Part shown: piece by piece, positions 45,012 to 54,348 of the stretch
Layout: each line of letters begins with the position of its first letter
Position numbering within the stretch: position 1 is the first letter of the stretch
Assembly: GCA_965247175.1 (NCBI GenBank)
Contig: OZ252006.1
Location: 1,302,001 to 1,366,000, forward strand
Reading direction: 5' to 3'
Source: JANQMX01 sp965247175
GTDB taxonomy: Bacteria > Pseudomonadota > Alphaproteobacteria > Kiloniellales > DSM-21159
Length of the DNA: 64,000 nt
The notes under the pieces: model-generated
Told to the model about the DNA's origin: nothing
Seen by the model: the letters and a program-made list of their open reading frames with translations, nothing else
Databases searched by the model: none
Program-made: the position numbers and the translations under genes

Positions 45012-47500
45012 CGGCGGCCCCCCTTCACGACGATGACGATGCGGCCGAGCTCGAGGGCGTTCGGATCATTGGCGACGCGGATGATCTGGTTCGGTCCGAC
45101 ATCGATCTGCAGGGCGTTTGGCGGCGGCAGATCCTCCGGGTCGACAACCAGGGTCTCGGTCGTCGGGCCGCCTGCTCGGTCCCAAAAGCGCATGCCGACC
45201 TCGATGACGCGATCGACCCCTTCGACGGCCAAGGCGCGGGCGATCAGCTGGCTGGCATAGATACTCTGTCCGAAGCTGAAATTGTCCGGATGGAAGCAGC
45301 CCCTTTCGCCGGTCGCCGTGTAGCCCTCCGAGAAGGCTTCTTCCAGATCGAGCCGCAGGTCTTCCGGCCAAAACCGCGGCTTGGCGCAAACCACCAGGCG
45401 AATGTCGAGCGGTACGAAATCGGGTGGGCGAAGCTCGATGTCCTCACCGATCAGACGGACCTGGTTGAGGTAGTCGGCCGCCTCCTCCAACTCGGAGTCG
45501 GTGAGCGTGGTGTCGCCGAGCGGATCGAGGGTGATACGGACCGTTCGCCAATTGCCTGTCCAGTCGTAAGCGGCAGCAGCACGCTGAACAAAGGGCAGCT
45601 CTTCGGCCCGCCGCTTGTAGTCGTTGAGCGTGACCGCGCGCAATTGGCGAGCCCGGTAGGCCTCAGGCGCCCGCCGACGGATCACATCGGGCGTTTCGGG
45701 AAGGCGTCCGTTGGTTACGTCAAACGGGTTCCAGCAGCGGGTGATGCCGGCGAACTCACCCTGATCGAACCCTACGATCGCATCGGCGCCGACATTGCCG
45801 TCCGGCCCAAATCCAGTCTGATAGCGCGCGGCAACATAGGTCTGCGGTGGCGGTGCCTCGCCATTGGGGGCCCGACCGAAACGGATGAAGCTTCGCGCAA
45901 TTTCGTCGGTTTCGACGATGAAGTGATTGGCATCGTCCCGGCTCTGGATCAGGTCGATCTGCTCGTCCCAGTCCGCGATGCCTTCGACGGAAACCTGCAG
46001 CGTGCTGAGGGGCGCGACCTCGCCGCCGGGCGGTGTATCGGTGTAGGCGAGCGGCGCTTCCGGCAACGGGCACAGCCGGCCGGTGGGCGTTTCCTGATAG
46101 GCGGCTTCGGTGATACGGCCGAAGGGATATGCAGCCTCGAAACCAGTCCGTTCGATGTCGAGTGCGGCGGCAAGCGCGGCGTCGAGGGCGCGGGAGGGAT
46201 CGGTGAAGAGCGTCAGGTTCGGACGGCCGTGCGCGATCTGCACCAGGTTGCCATGGAACAGGCTGACGTCATCTTGGGCATCTTGCCCGGGGCAGCGGGT
46301 GACAAAGCAGAAGCGGTCGGTCAGGGCATCTTCCTGCCGCCATGTGACGCGAACCATGTGCGCCGGGGCGACCGGGTCGAAACGGGTCTCCGCATCGGTA
46401 AGCCGCAGCAGTTGCCGTTTGCGCGTATCTCTGCCGGCAGGGCGCCCGGTTTCGGGATTGAGCGTTTCCTCGAGCAGCAGCGGACGGTCGAGCGCAAGAA
46501 GCAGGTCGCGCAGGTCGGTTGCCTGCGCCAAGCTCATGTCGACGTCCGGCAAGGTGATATCGGCCGAGGTCGAGCCCTTATCCAGCGCCCCGACAAGATC
46601 GCCCCAGGTATAGAGCGACAAGGCGTTAAGATCGGCATTGAGCGCTGGGAGCTCTGCGGGGTCGGCAACGCTATGGAGGAAGACCTCGCCCATTCGGCTT
46701 CGGCCCGTCCAACAGGCGAAGTTCTCTGGTAGGTCGAAAGCCCCGGACACTTCCAATGCGATCCAGGTGCTCGCCTGGTTGCCCTGATGGATGTGGTAGT
46801 CCATGAGCCGCGCATGCCGGGCCAAGGACACGCGCTTGCGGGCGCGGGGAAAGAAAGCCTCGGTGGTGACCCGGTCCTGCTTGTCGGCCAGTTCGTCTCC
46901 CCGCGCCGCGAGCAGGTTGATAATGACTTGGTCGAGGTCAGCCTCCGATGTCGGCTGCCAGCCCGGCACCCGGTCCATCATCGCGGTGATCAGCAGGTGC
47001 TTGAAGGAATGATAGTCCCGAGCGAGATAGTCGATGCTCGGAAGGTCGTCAGGCGCCGGATTGTCCGACCGGTCCGGCCGGCAGTTCAGGTTGAAGCAGC
47101 CTGGGCGAAACTTGAACTCGATTTCGGCGAAGATGGGATCGAAGTTCGGATCCAGCGCGACCAGGCGATAGGTTGAATAGTCGCCAATCGGCGCGACCGT
47201 CAGTTCCAGTCCGGGCGCCGGCCCAGGCCCCGCGGCAATATCGGTGACCTGCACCTCTCCCGGAAGGGTTCCGCCAAGCCGGCGCCGCCCGCCTTCGATA
47301 CGGAACAGCTGGTTGGCCGGAGTGCCGCCGGTGAACGCGCTGAGAATGTCGGCCAGCGCAACGTCGTTTATGAACTCGGCCGTTAAGACAGCGTTGGGCG
47401 GATCGCTGTCGAGATCGACGAAGACGAGATCGAACCCATTGAGCGTGGTGAGATCCCGAGCCCGATCTCGCAGTTCCTCGCTATTGAGGATCTCGCCCAT
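45008..47500 (-). CDS. baseplate J-like protein
   Basis: 830 aa. Baseplate-J-like features: YLARDYHSFKHLLITAMMDR near residue 160, DELADKQDRVTTEAFFPRAR, and FIRFGRAPNGE in the second half. A second, paralogous wedge protein to the 915-aa product, as in Afp11/Afp12 pairs. The ATG at 47500 shares one base with the gp25 stop (TGATG); a GTG one codon upstream is possible. Confidence 0.83.
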   Translation of the reverse strand: MGEILNSEELRDRARDLTTLNGFDLVFVDLDSDPPNAVLTAEFINDVALADILSAFTGGTPANQLFRIEGGRRRLGGTLPGEVQVTDIAAGPGPAPGLELTVAPIGDYSTYRLVALDPNFDPIFAEIEFKFRPGCFNLNCRPDRSDNPAPDDLPSIDYLARDYHSFKHLLITAMMDRVPGWQPTSEADLDQVIINLLAARGDELADKQDRVTTEAFFPRARKRVSLARHARLMDYHIHQGNQASTWIALEVSGAFDLPENFACWTGRSRMGEVFLHSVADPAELPALNADLNALSLYTWGDLVGALDKGSTSADITLPDVDMSLAQATDLRDLLLALDRPLLLEETLNPETGRPAGRDTRKRQLLRLTDAETRFDPVAPAHMVRVTWRQEDALTDRFCFVTRCPGQDAQDDVSLFHGNLVQIAHGRPNLTLFTDPSRALDAALAAALDIERTGFEAAYPFGRITEAAYQETPTGRLCPLPEAPLAYTDTPPGGEVAPLSTLQVSVEGIADWDEQIDLIQSRDDANHFIVETDEIARSFIRFGRAPNGEAPPPQTYVAARYQTGFGPDGNVGADAIVGFDQGEFAGITRCWNPFDVTNGRLPETPDVIRRRAPEAYRARQLRAVTLNDYKRRAEELPFVQRAAAAYDWTGNWRTVRITLDPLGDTTLTDSELEEAADYLNQVRLIGEDIELRPPDFVPLDIRLVVCAKPRFWPEDLRLDLEEAFSEGYTATGERGCFHPDNFSFGQSIYASQLIARALAVEGVDRVIEVGMRFWDRAGGPTTETLVVDPEDLPPPNALQIDVGPNQIIRVANDPNALELGRIVIVVKGGRR

Positions 47501-47886
47501 CACCCCAGCTCGCCCGCGTTGAGGTCATGTTCAAAGCGCAGTCGTCTCGTTTCCGTCGAGCCGACCAGCTGATAGGTCAGATCGACCGCCAGCGTCGTGT
47601 CGGTGGCCTCGGTTTCCAGCTGTTTCACTTCGAGCCGGGTGCCCAGATAGAAATTGAGGGCCTTGGTGATCCGCGCCCGGGCCATAGCCGCCGTAACCTC
47701 GCTACTGGCCTCGAAGACCAGTCGCTTCAGACCGCCACCTAAGACGGGCTGAAACAGCCGCTCGCCTGGGGCGGTCAGGAGAAGCTGGATCACTTCGTCG
47801 CGCACGTGATCGGCGAGGTCGGCGGGCGTATCGGGGCGGCCGTCCTGGCCGATGGTGAAGGGGAACTTCAGGTGCCGTCCGCTCAT
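47500..47886 (-). CDS. gp25/GPW-family baseplate wedge protein
   Basis: 128 aa. The gp25-like hallmark LLTAPGERLFQPVLGGGLK is present, with the conserved PGER motif. This small wedge protein anchors the first sheath ring to the baseplate in contractile tails, type VI secretion (TssE) and eCIS (Afp9). Coupled to the next gene by overlap. Confidence 0.9.
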   Translation of the reverse strand: MSGRHLKFPFTIGQDGRPDTPADLADHVRDEVIQLLLTAPGERLFQPVLGGGLKRLVFEASSEVTAAMARARITKALNFYLGTRLEVKQLETEATDTTLAVDLTYQLVGSTETRRLRFEHDLNAGELG

Positions 47887-47890
47887 GCCG

Positions 47891-48169
47891 TCACTCCCAT
47901 TCGAAGTGCAGTTGGTGGACGTGCTCGGTGCCGACGCCTCCGGCGGCGTCTTCGGTCGTCTCGATGTCGGCCCGGTGATCCTCGAGGTAGGTGAGGATGC
48001 CGCGCGCGATGGCGACGAACATCAGCTGACGGTCTTGCTTGGCCGCCGCATCGTTCGGCAGGTCGATATCCTTGTGGATGCCCCAGAGCGAGACGAACTC
48101 GGTATCGATCGCACCGGCCAGCGTGTCGGTCTTCAAATCCAGTACGGTGCCTGCCTTCAGCTTGGCCAT
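47891..48169 (-). CDS. small conserved-position eCIS protein, unknown
   Basis: 92 aa, soluble, mixed alpha/beta, ending in a His-rich segment (TEHVHQLHFEWE). It lies between the spike and gp25 genes and overlaps the spike stop by one base, so it is part of the same operon. No PAAR signature is present, so it is not the missing tip protein. Function unknown. Confidence 0.65.
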   Translation of the reverse strand: MAKLKAGTVLDLKTDTLAGAIDTEFVSLWGIHKDIDLPNDAAAKQDRQLMFVAIARGILTYLEDHRADIETTEDAAGGVGTEHVHQLHFEWE

Positions 48170-48885
48170 TATCCTGTTTTCACCTTCCGACTGAGGAGCG
48201 TTGGCGACGGCGGCGTAAAGGGCGAAACGGGCGGTGCCGGAGTGACCGGAATGCCGATCACGGTTTCACCGGGATGGACGTGAGAGTTGAAGAGCGTGAC
48301 CAGCTGATTGAGGTAGGTCAGCAGGTCGTCGCCGAAGACCAAGGGATGGGGGGCGCCGCCAACCAACTCGATCTGCGGCGCATCGACCACGACCTTGGTC
48401 GTCGCCTTGACCTCGATCTGACCATTTCGGCTGGTAATCGTGATCTTGTTCGAGCCTGCGCCGTCAGAGACGACGATGGTCTCGGAATCATCATCCAGGG
48501 CTATGTTGAGACCGCTATCGGTCTTCATCACCTTGGTGACTTGCTCGCCGGCTTTGCCCTCTTCCGGTGCCGGCGTTTCCCCCTGCTTCCACCAACCGCC
48601 TGACCAGATGGGTCGGCTCAAATCGCCTGCTTCCCACTCGATCCAACAGGGCGCCCCGACCGGCGGAACCGCGAAGAAGCCGGCGTCGTTGCCCGTGAAG
48701 GGGGCACAAGGAAGCGCCCAGCCCGTCTCCTGGCCCTGGAGCACGCTGGGCACGCGCGCGCGCAGCCGGCCCATGTTTTTCGGATCGTCGACATCCGTGA
48801 CGACAGCCTGGCGCTTGCCATAGACCTTGTTTTGGTGGTCCTCGATAAATCCGGCGACGAGACGCTCGAAGGAAAGACCCCGCAT
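48169..48885 (-). CDS. gpV/VgrG-like spike protein
   Basis: 238 aa. An N-terminal OB-fold domain as in gp5/gpV (YGKRQAVVTDVDDPKNMGRL, GDLSRPIWSGGWW) is followed by a short beta-rich spike segment (NKITITSRNGQIEVKATTKV) and a Pro-rich tail. It forms the trimeric piercing spike below the hub (Afp8-like). Much shorter than VgrG, consistent with an eCIS. Overlaps the hub gene by one base. Confidence 0.85.
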   Translation of the reverse strand: MRGLSFERLVAGFIEDHQNKVYGKRQAVVTDVDDPKNMGRLRARVPSVLQGQETGWALPCAPFTGNDAGFFAVPPVGAPCWIEWEAGDLSRPIWSGGWWKQGETPAPEEGKAGEQVTKVMKTDSGLNIALDDDSETIVVSDGAGSNKITITSRNGQIEVKATTKVVVDAPQIELVGGAPHPLVFGDDLLTYLNQLVTLFNSHVHPGETVIGIPVTPAPPVSPFTPPSPTLLSRKVKTG

Positions 48886-49988
48886 CAGAAGATCCCTCCC
48901 AATGGTCCGCCGCCGCCGGTAGAGGACAAACCATTGCGGCGCAAGGTGAAGGTCTGCGTGTAACCCTCGTCCCGTAAGGAGTGGCTGACTTCGCTGATCA
49001 GATACTCGCCGCTCAGGACGGTGCCTGCACCGGCCACGGCCACGACCCGGTAGGGGCGCATAACGCCGGGATAGATCTCAGCCGACACCTCGCCATGGCC
49101 GGAGTAGGCCCAGGCGCCCCGATCGACGGCAGCCTGAACGGAGGCATCGAGGACAGTTTGGTCGCTGACGCCCTCGACAAAGATGGTCTGCGGCTCGGTC
49201 GTTTCAGTGGTTGCGCTGTCGCCCAAAATGGCCGTGTCGCTGACGTCAAACTCAGCCGAGAGCTCATTCAGGTTGGCGGGGTCGAGCCCTTCGCCCCGCG
49301 CCTTCACCGGGGATAGCGCATCCAGCTCGAGTGTCAGCTTGTTGACATTGCGTTCCGCACCGGTAAGCACCAGTTCCGGCAAATCGCCGTCGCCGGTCGG
49401 CAGGAAACGCAGGCGTCCGACCGAGGTGCCCGGGTCGCTGCCCGGCTCGACATAGACAACCATATTCGCTTCGCGCGCGATCCGTCTCAGAAGACCGAAA
49501 TCGGTGCCCCGCTGGGTGACGATACGCTCCAGGGTCGGCGCGCCCACGCCGCTGCTTTCGGTCTCGGCCTCAATGGCGTACTCGTCGAAGATCTGAGCAG
49601 CGATATCCTCGGGCGCCATATCCTCAAAAAGCCGCGCCTTATCGCCCCGATTCATCATTGCGCTTTCGTCATTCACAACGATGACCGCGTGGCTCTCGTT
49701 CGGCCCGCCACCCATTTCGAACCGTTGGGCGACCACCCGTCCCTCGATCAGCGGCACGAAATCCGCCTCCCCGATCTGGACTTCGATCCGGACTCTGGTC
49801 AGCGGGCGGATTGCGTCGTCGAGAACGCCCGGCCAATCGCCATCCTGATCGCGCCCGATGGGGAAGATGATCTGAGCCTCGGCCACCAAGTCGATCGCTT
49901 GGTCCACCCGAATCTCCTCGATCAGGGCCAAGCGCTCGTCATCGGCCGGCGCGTTGTCGAAGTAGAGACGGTATCGGGTGATGGCCAT
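48885..49988 (-). CDS. gpD-like hub protein
   Basis: 367 aa from the ATG at 49988, one base after the LysM gene's stop. Phage late-control D / gp27-like hub fold: EIRVDQAIDLVAEAQIIFP at the start, FGLLRRIAREANMVVYVEPG in the middle and a closing beta domain (YLISEVSHSLRDEGYTQTF). It adapts the six-fold tube to the three-fold spike. Together with the gpV gene it makes a split VgrG. Confidence 0.83.
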   Translation of the reverse strand: MAITRYRLYFDNAPADDERLALIEEIRVDQAIDLVAEAQIIFPIGRDQDGDWPGVLDDAIRPLTRVRIEVQIGEADFVPLIEGRVVAQRFEMGGGPNESHAVIVVNDESAMMNRGDKARLFEDMAPEDIAAQIFDEYAIEAETESSGVGAPTLERIVTQRGTDFGLLRRIAREANMVVYVEPGSDPGTSVGRLRFLPTGDGDLPELVLTGAERNVNKLTLELDALSPVKARGEGLDPANLNELSAEFDVSDTAILGDSATTETTEPQTIFVEGVSDQTVLDASVQAAVDRGAWAYSGHGEVSAEIYPGVMRPYRVVAVAGAGTVLSGEYLISEVSHSLRDEGYTQTFTLRRNGLSSTGGGGPLGGIF

Positions 49989-49989
49989 G

Positions 49990-50259
49990 CTACCGCTCCG
50001 GCACCTCGATCGTGCGCCCAACGGGCACCAGGATGTCGCGGGCATCCAGTTCGGTGTTGGCGTCAGCGACATGCCAGTACCACTCGCCGGCGCGGTAGCA
50101 GCGCTCGGCGATCACATCGAGCTGGTCGGCCCCCTGGACGGTCAAAGGCGCTGATCTCGGCTCACCCAACACGCGCAGCTTGACGGCCGTGACCTCCCGC
50201 CCGCCGTCCCTTGCCGGGACGGTTAGTGTTTCGGCGTATCGGCTGTCTTTCGTGAACAT
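49990..50259 (-). CDS. LysM-domain baseplate adaptor
   Basis: 89 aa. A LysM-like segment is visible (DQLDVIAERCYRAGEWYWHV, then PVGRTIEVP). Small LysM proteins in contractile systems bind the hub and tube (compare gp53 and Afp7). The Cys at about 59 lies inside the LysM. It is tightly packed between hub and tube-associated genes. Confidence 0.75.
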   Translation of the reverse strand: MFTKDSRYAETLTVPARDGGREVTAVKLRVLGEPRSAPLTVQGADQLDVIAERCYRAGEWYWHVADANTELDARDILVPVGRTIEVPER

Positions 50260-50268
50260 TCCTCCTCC

Positions 50269-50943
50269 CTAGAACCCAATAATATCCGGAGCTTGTGTGA
50301 TCGCCTGGCCCAGGTTGATGATGGCCTGGGCGTCTTTCAGCGTTTTCATGTACTCGGTGGCGCCTTGGCCGATCAGGTCCCCGGAGTCGGGCGTAAAGGT
50401 CACCACCTCCAACCCGAGCGTCACCTCGGCCCGAATGACCACGAGAGCGGAGTTGAACAGCGTCTCGTTGATCCGGAACGACGTGATCTCGACCGGATAA
50501 AGGCGGGTCAGGCCGGCTACGAAGATCAGCTTCGGCAGGGTTTCCGGCGGGATCGAGCGCGTCGGGGCGTCATCGCCACCCCCAAGCAGCGAGCCAACCG
50601 CATCGACGACCGCCCCAAGCAGCGCCCCCGTGCTTTCGGGATTGACCATCTTCTCGAGCCCCGCCAGCTGCGGGCCGATCCCGAAGGTCTGGGCGATCGG
50701 GTCTTCTCTGTCCAACGCGTCGGTCGCGTCGAGTTTGATGTTGAGCGTAAAGCTCTCGACCGGTGCGGAATGGGCGCGATGGGTCTCGAGCTGCCTGGCC
50801 GGGACGTTGCTGTCCGTCGTGCGGCGTTGAATGCTGAACTGCCGGTCCAGCTCTTCGACGTTGTACTGAAAGACGAAGAGGTTGGGGAAACCGCCCAGGA
50901 ACGTATCGCCGTATTGAATGAGAGCGCCCTTGGTCAGACTCAT
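50269..50943 (-). CDS. contractile injection system tube-initiator-like protein
   Basis: 224 aa. The N-terminal MSLTKGALIQYGD and the FVFQYNVEELDRQFSIQ block match the CIS tube protein N-terminal family (Afp7-like without its LysM, which is here encoded by the next gene). The C-terminal part contains the beta-strands expected to cap the hub and start tube polymerisation. Confidence 0.75.
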   Translation of the reverse strand: MSLTKGALIQYGDTFLGGFPNLFVFQYNVEELDRQFSIQRRTTDSNVPARQLETHRAHSAPVESFTLNIKLDATDALDREDPIAQTFGIGPQLAGLEKMVNPESTGALLGAVVDAVGSLLGGGDDAPTRSIPPETLPKLIFVAGLTRLYPVEITSFRINETLFNSALVVIRAEVTLGLEVVTFTPDSGDLIGQGATEYMKTLKDAQAIINLGQAITQAPDIIGF

Positions 50944-51233
50944 GGCGCACCCCCTTCCTCATTGGGTGGAATGCGCTGGCGATGGTCGGTCAGCCCGTTG
51001 ACCAGGCGCAGCGCAATCGCCTCGCGCAACGCCGTCACATCGCGTTGGTCCCCGAGCTGAAGATCACGCAGATCGATGCGGAAGATGTCGCCCTGCGGCA
51101 GAGCCGAAAGCGGGGTTCGCGCCAGCCGGCGCCCAAGCTCCTCGCCGAGCCCGTCGAGGGCCGCTTCAGCGACGGGCCGGGCAACGCCTCTGAGCCGGAT
51201 GGATAGGCGTTCGAGATTGAGGCGCACGCTCAT
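50940..51233 (-). CDS. small eCIS protein between ATPase and tube initiator
   Basis: 97 aa, overlapping both neighbours by 4 bp (ATGA at each side). Arg/Leu-rich, predicted helical (VAEAALDGLGEELGRRLART), soluble. No family recognised. Its position in the run implies a structural or assembly role. The start at 51233 removes a long, spurious-looking leader present in the open frame. Confidence 0.65.
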   Translation of the reverse strand: MSVRLNLERLSIRLRGVARPVAEAALDGLGEELGRRLARTPLSALPQGDIFRIDLRDLQLGDQRDVTALREAIALRLVNGLTDHRQRIPPNEEGGAP

Positions 51234-53218
51234 GCCCGGAGCTCCTCGATCTCCGCGTAATAGCGGCCGAAGGCGTCTGGCCCTGATTTGCGGTTGAGCT
51301 TGTCCAGTTCGCGGCGTGTGGCGATGAGCACATCGCGCATGGTGACCGCCGCCTTGCGACCCCGCGCCGCTGCCTGAAGTGCGGCGTTCGCAGCGATGGA
51401 ACGGATATGTCCACCGGTGATCTGGAACTGCCGCGCCAGGAACGGCACATCGAGATCGCTGGTATCGATCTTGGCGGGGTAGACATGCTGCCATATCCGC
51501 CGCCGTTCCGCCTCGCCCGGGACGGGAAACTCTATGATGTAGCGAAGCCGGCGTGAGAAGGCCTCGTCCAGGTCCTTGCGCCGGTTGGTCGCCAGCACGG
51601 AGACGCCGGAGAAATTGTCCATCCTCTGCAGCAGGTAGCCGGTTTCGATGTTGGCGAAGCGGTCATTGGCGTCCTTGACCTCCGAGCGCTTGCCGAACAA
51701 GGCATCGGCCTCGTCAAAGAAGAGGATGCAGCGCATTTTCTCGGCCGCATCGAAAACCCGCTTCAGGTTCTTCTCGGTCTCGCCAATGTACTTGTTGACG
51801 ACTTGCGACAGGTCGATCCGGAAGAGCGGCAGGTTGAGCTCGGCGGCAATCACCTCTGCCGCCATTGTCTTGCCCGTGCCCGGGCTGCCGGCAAACAGAA
51901 GCGGGATGCCGCCATCGCCAAGCTTGTCGCCGTCCCAATTATTGAGCAGGCGCGAGGCTCCCTTGATTGCGGCGATCGCCTCGCTGAACTGCCGATCGAT
52001 GGCGGGTGGCAGAACGATGTCGCCGCGGCCATAGCGCGGCACCAGCGGTTCGGCCAAGCCGTGGAAATCGACGCTGCATTCGGCGCGGCAGGCCTCGATC
52101 AGGATCTCTTCGCTCGGTTTGGTGACGGTGGCGCCGATACGAGAAATCTCCTCGCGCTCCAATCGGAAGGTCCGTGCGATATCCGCGGCCAGGCTCGGTT
52201 TCATCGCCGGCATAGCCGCCCTTAGGGCAGCCGCCCGCGCGGTCTTGTCCGGGCTCGGAATCTGGATGGTGGGTCCCAGGCGTTCCTGAGGCAGCGGAGC
52301 GATCGCGTCCCGACTTGTCACGTGCAAGAACACGCGAACGCCCACATCGCGGGCAGCGGCAAGCGAGCGTGCAACAGCCGCCATCGCCTCGCGCTCGCTG
52401 ATTGGGCAGGCGAGAAAAAGATCAGCGCCCATCAGCCACGCCACGACCAGGCGATCTTGCAGGCTATCCGTCGCCACGGCGGTGTTGGTGCCGACCGAAG
52501 CTATGAAGCCCGTCGCATCGGCGCGGGCGCTGCCGACCAGGGGGACGATTTCCAGGCCGTCAGGCGGCTTGCTGAACCGCTGGGCGAACACGTCGGCCCC
52601 ACCTCCGCGTCGCCTTATCGGGCGAAGGCCGAGCGCCTCTGGCTCTTCTTCGCCGGCCAGATAGCGTGCCGAAGAGACGGGCAAGCCCAAGGGCTCGGCA
52701 AGCCCGGACGCATCGAGCAAACCCAGCCGGCGGAGCGGCCCGCCGGGATCACCAGCCGCCAGCACCGCGAGTGGTTCATCCCAGATTGCTTGCGCCAGGG
52801 CGAGCGTCGGCCACGGGCGGCCGGCGTCGTTTTGGCAAAGCGCGAAGACGGGACCCAGCGATCCATCCAGCCGGGCTGCCAAGGCCAGGCCAAGCACAAA
52901 ACTCTCCGCCTCGGTCAGCCCTGCCAGTTGGATCAGGCGGGCCACCGCGCCGTCTTTCGGCGCGTCCGATCTGAGCAGGTCGGACAAGTAGCGCGCCGCG
53001 GGATCCGTCCTGAAGAAGTCCGCCTTCGCCGCCTCATGACGAAGCAGGTCGAGAGCGGCTTGGGCCGGGTCTTGCCTACCCAGGTGGCGCTGCCACGCGA
53101 CCTCGCGGCGCAGCCTCAGGATGGCCTGTCCGACCCACCAACGGCAGCTCGGATCGGTAATCCCGAGCCGAGGGGTCATCATGTCAGGCCCTAGCCGTTC
53201 CTTGACGTGTATGTTCAT
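51230..53218 (-). CDS. AAA+ ATPase of the eCIS (Afp15/Pvc15-like)
   Basis: 662 aa from the ATG at 53218, which overlaps the DUF4255 stop (ATGA). The N-terminal about 400 residues are helical and variable, and the C-terminal AAA+ domain has Walker A GSPGTGKT (about 441-448), Walker B ILFFDEADALFGKR (about 495-508) and an Arg-finger region near SRRLRYIIEF. Every known eCIS has such an ATPase, thought to assist assembly or cargo loading, not contraction or sheath recycling. Confidence 0.88.
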   Translation of the reverse strand: MNIHVKERLGPDMMTPRLGITDPSCRWWVGQAILRLRREVAWQRHLGRQDPAQAALDLLRHEAAKADFFRTDPAARYLSDLLRSDAPKDGAVARLIQLAGLTEAESFVLGLALAARLDGSLGPVFALCQNDAGRPWPTLALAQAIWDEPLAVLAAGDPGGPLRRLGLLDASGLAEPLGLPVSSARYLAGEEEPEALGLRPIRRRGGGADVFAQRFSKPPDGLEIVPLVGSARADATGFIASVGTNTAVATDSLQDRLVVAWLMGADLFLACPISEREAMAAVARSLAAARDVGVRVFLHVTSRDAIAPLPQERLGPTIQIPSPDKTARAAALRAAMPAMKPSLAADIARTFRLEREEISRIGATVTKPSEEILIEACRAECSVDFHGLAEPLVPRYGRGDIVLPPAIDRQFSEAIAAIKGASRLLNNWDGDKLGDGGIPLLFAGSPGTGKTMAAEVIAAELNLPLFRIDLSQVVNKYIGETEKNLKRVFDAAEKMRCILFFDEADALFGKRSEVKDANDRFANIETGYLLQRMDNFSGVSVLATNRRKDLDEAFSRRLRYIIEFPVPGEAERRRIWQHVYPAKIDTSDLDVPFLARQFQITGGHIRSIAANAALQAAARGRKAAVTMRDVLIATRRELDKLNRKSGPDAFGRYYAEIEELRA

Positions 53219-54345
53219 GACCAGTTCACCGGCAGAGCATCCAAGGCCTGCTCGCCATTGACGCGAACCAGGATCCGGTAGGTGCCCGGTGGCAGGGCAT
53301 CCGATTCGCCAACGCTGACTGTCAGTGACGTTTGGGCGGCCGTGCCAGCGACCTCGAGCAGGAGCTGTACCGCCCCATCGCGATAGAAGCCGGCGAAGAT
53401 CGAATCGTCGGTGCCGCCGAGCCGTTCGCCCGTGAGTGCGAGATCTCCGAACAGATTGGCGCCGGATGGCGTCAGGGGGCCTGGCGTTGCCGTCTGCAGC
53501 GTCGGCCGCAGTCGTCCCAAAACGGCGTTGGAGGATTGCAGCCGCCCGTTTGGCAATGTTCGCCTTACCGTGACGGCATGACTGCCAGCCGAAAGCCCGT
53601 TCGGCACCGTCAGCGTCACTTGCCGGTTCGTCGCATCCGCCGGAGGCACGACAAAGCAGGTATTCCCAAAACAAACTTCGACTGTGCTGGCCGACAAGTC
53701 TCCGCCAGTGAGCACGATCTGATCGCCCTGCTCGAAGCTCTCGGGTTCGACGGCATCGAGCCTCGGACCGAGTGTGGGCAAGACCAACACGCCCGGGTCA
53801 GCGGGTTGACCGACCGAGAGGATAAGAGGCGCGCCGCCACCGCCGGCAACCTCGGTCAGCATGATCGGACGCACTTCAAAGGCGGCGGAGATGCGGTAGC
53901 GCTCGTCGGTTCCCTGCATGATGGCCGACAGCAGCTCGACGTCCGGATTGTCGAAGCTGATCTTGATCTGTTCAGGATTGTCGAGAAGCGCCAGTTCCGT
54001 TGGGCTCTGGCTGTCGATATCCCGCAGCGCCAGCATTCCCTGCCCCAAGAGGTCCAGGGCGTCAGAGGAGTCGCTGTCACGCTCCTCATCGACGGCCGTC
54101 ATCAGGAACTTCAAGCAGAGCCAGATCGGGGCCTCCTGGCCGCGATCGAGCTGTGCGTTGCGGAGGTAGGCGTCGTGTTGAAAGCTGTAGAGAAACAGGT
54201 TGAGCTTCGGGCCCGTATCGCCGAACTGCGCCGACTGCTCGGGCCTGCCGACATCGACGGTTATGGCCTCCGTCCTGGCCGTGAGTTGCTGGGCGAGCAG
54301 CCGGGTCAGAACCCCGATGGCGTTGCGGGTTTCATTGAGTGGCAT
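53215..54345 (-). CDS. DUF4255 (Pvc16-like) tail terminator fused to IPT/TIG domains
   Basis: 376 aa. The DUF4255 domain at 1-185 has the family pattern NAIGVLTRLLAQQL, then PKLNLFLYSFQHDAYLRN and IWLCLKFLMTA. Pvc16/Afp16 caps the tube and sheath end. Here it is extended by an IPT/TIG immunoglobulin-like domain (PRLDAVEPESFEQGDQIVLT, about 192-275) and a second beta domain, which could display the cap outward or bind cell envelope or cargo. This extension is seen in related environmental eCIS. Confidence 0.83.
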   Translation of the reverse strand: MPLNETRNAIGVLTRLLAQQLTARTEAITVDVGRPEQSAQFGDTGPKLNLFLYSFQHDAYLRNAQLDRGQEAPIWLCLKFLMTAVDEERDSDSSDALDLLGQGMLALRDIDSQSPTELALLDNPEQIKISFDNPDVELLSAIMQGTDERYRISAAFEVRPIMLTEVAGGGGAPLILSVGQPADPGVLVLPTLGPRLDAVEPESFEQGDQIVLTGGDLSASTVEVCFGNTCFVVPPADATNRQVTLTVPNGLSAGSHAVTVRRTLPNGRLQSSNAVLGRLRPTLQTATPGPLTPSGANLFGDLALTGERLGGTDDSIFAGFYRDGAVQLLLEVAGTAAQTSLTVSVGESDALPPGTYRILVRVNGEQALDALPVNWS

Positions 54346-54348
54346 GGT

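Noticed and set aside
47891..48169. 92-aa protein as a PAAR tip
   Set aside because: The size fits, but the sequence has none of the PAAR-repeat or metal-binding pattern.
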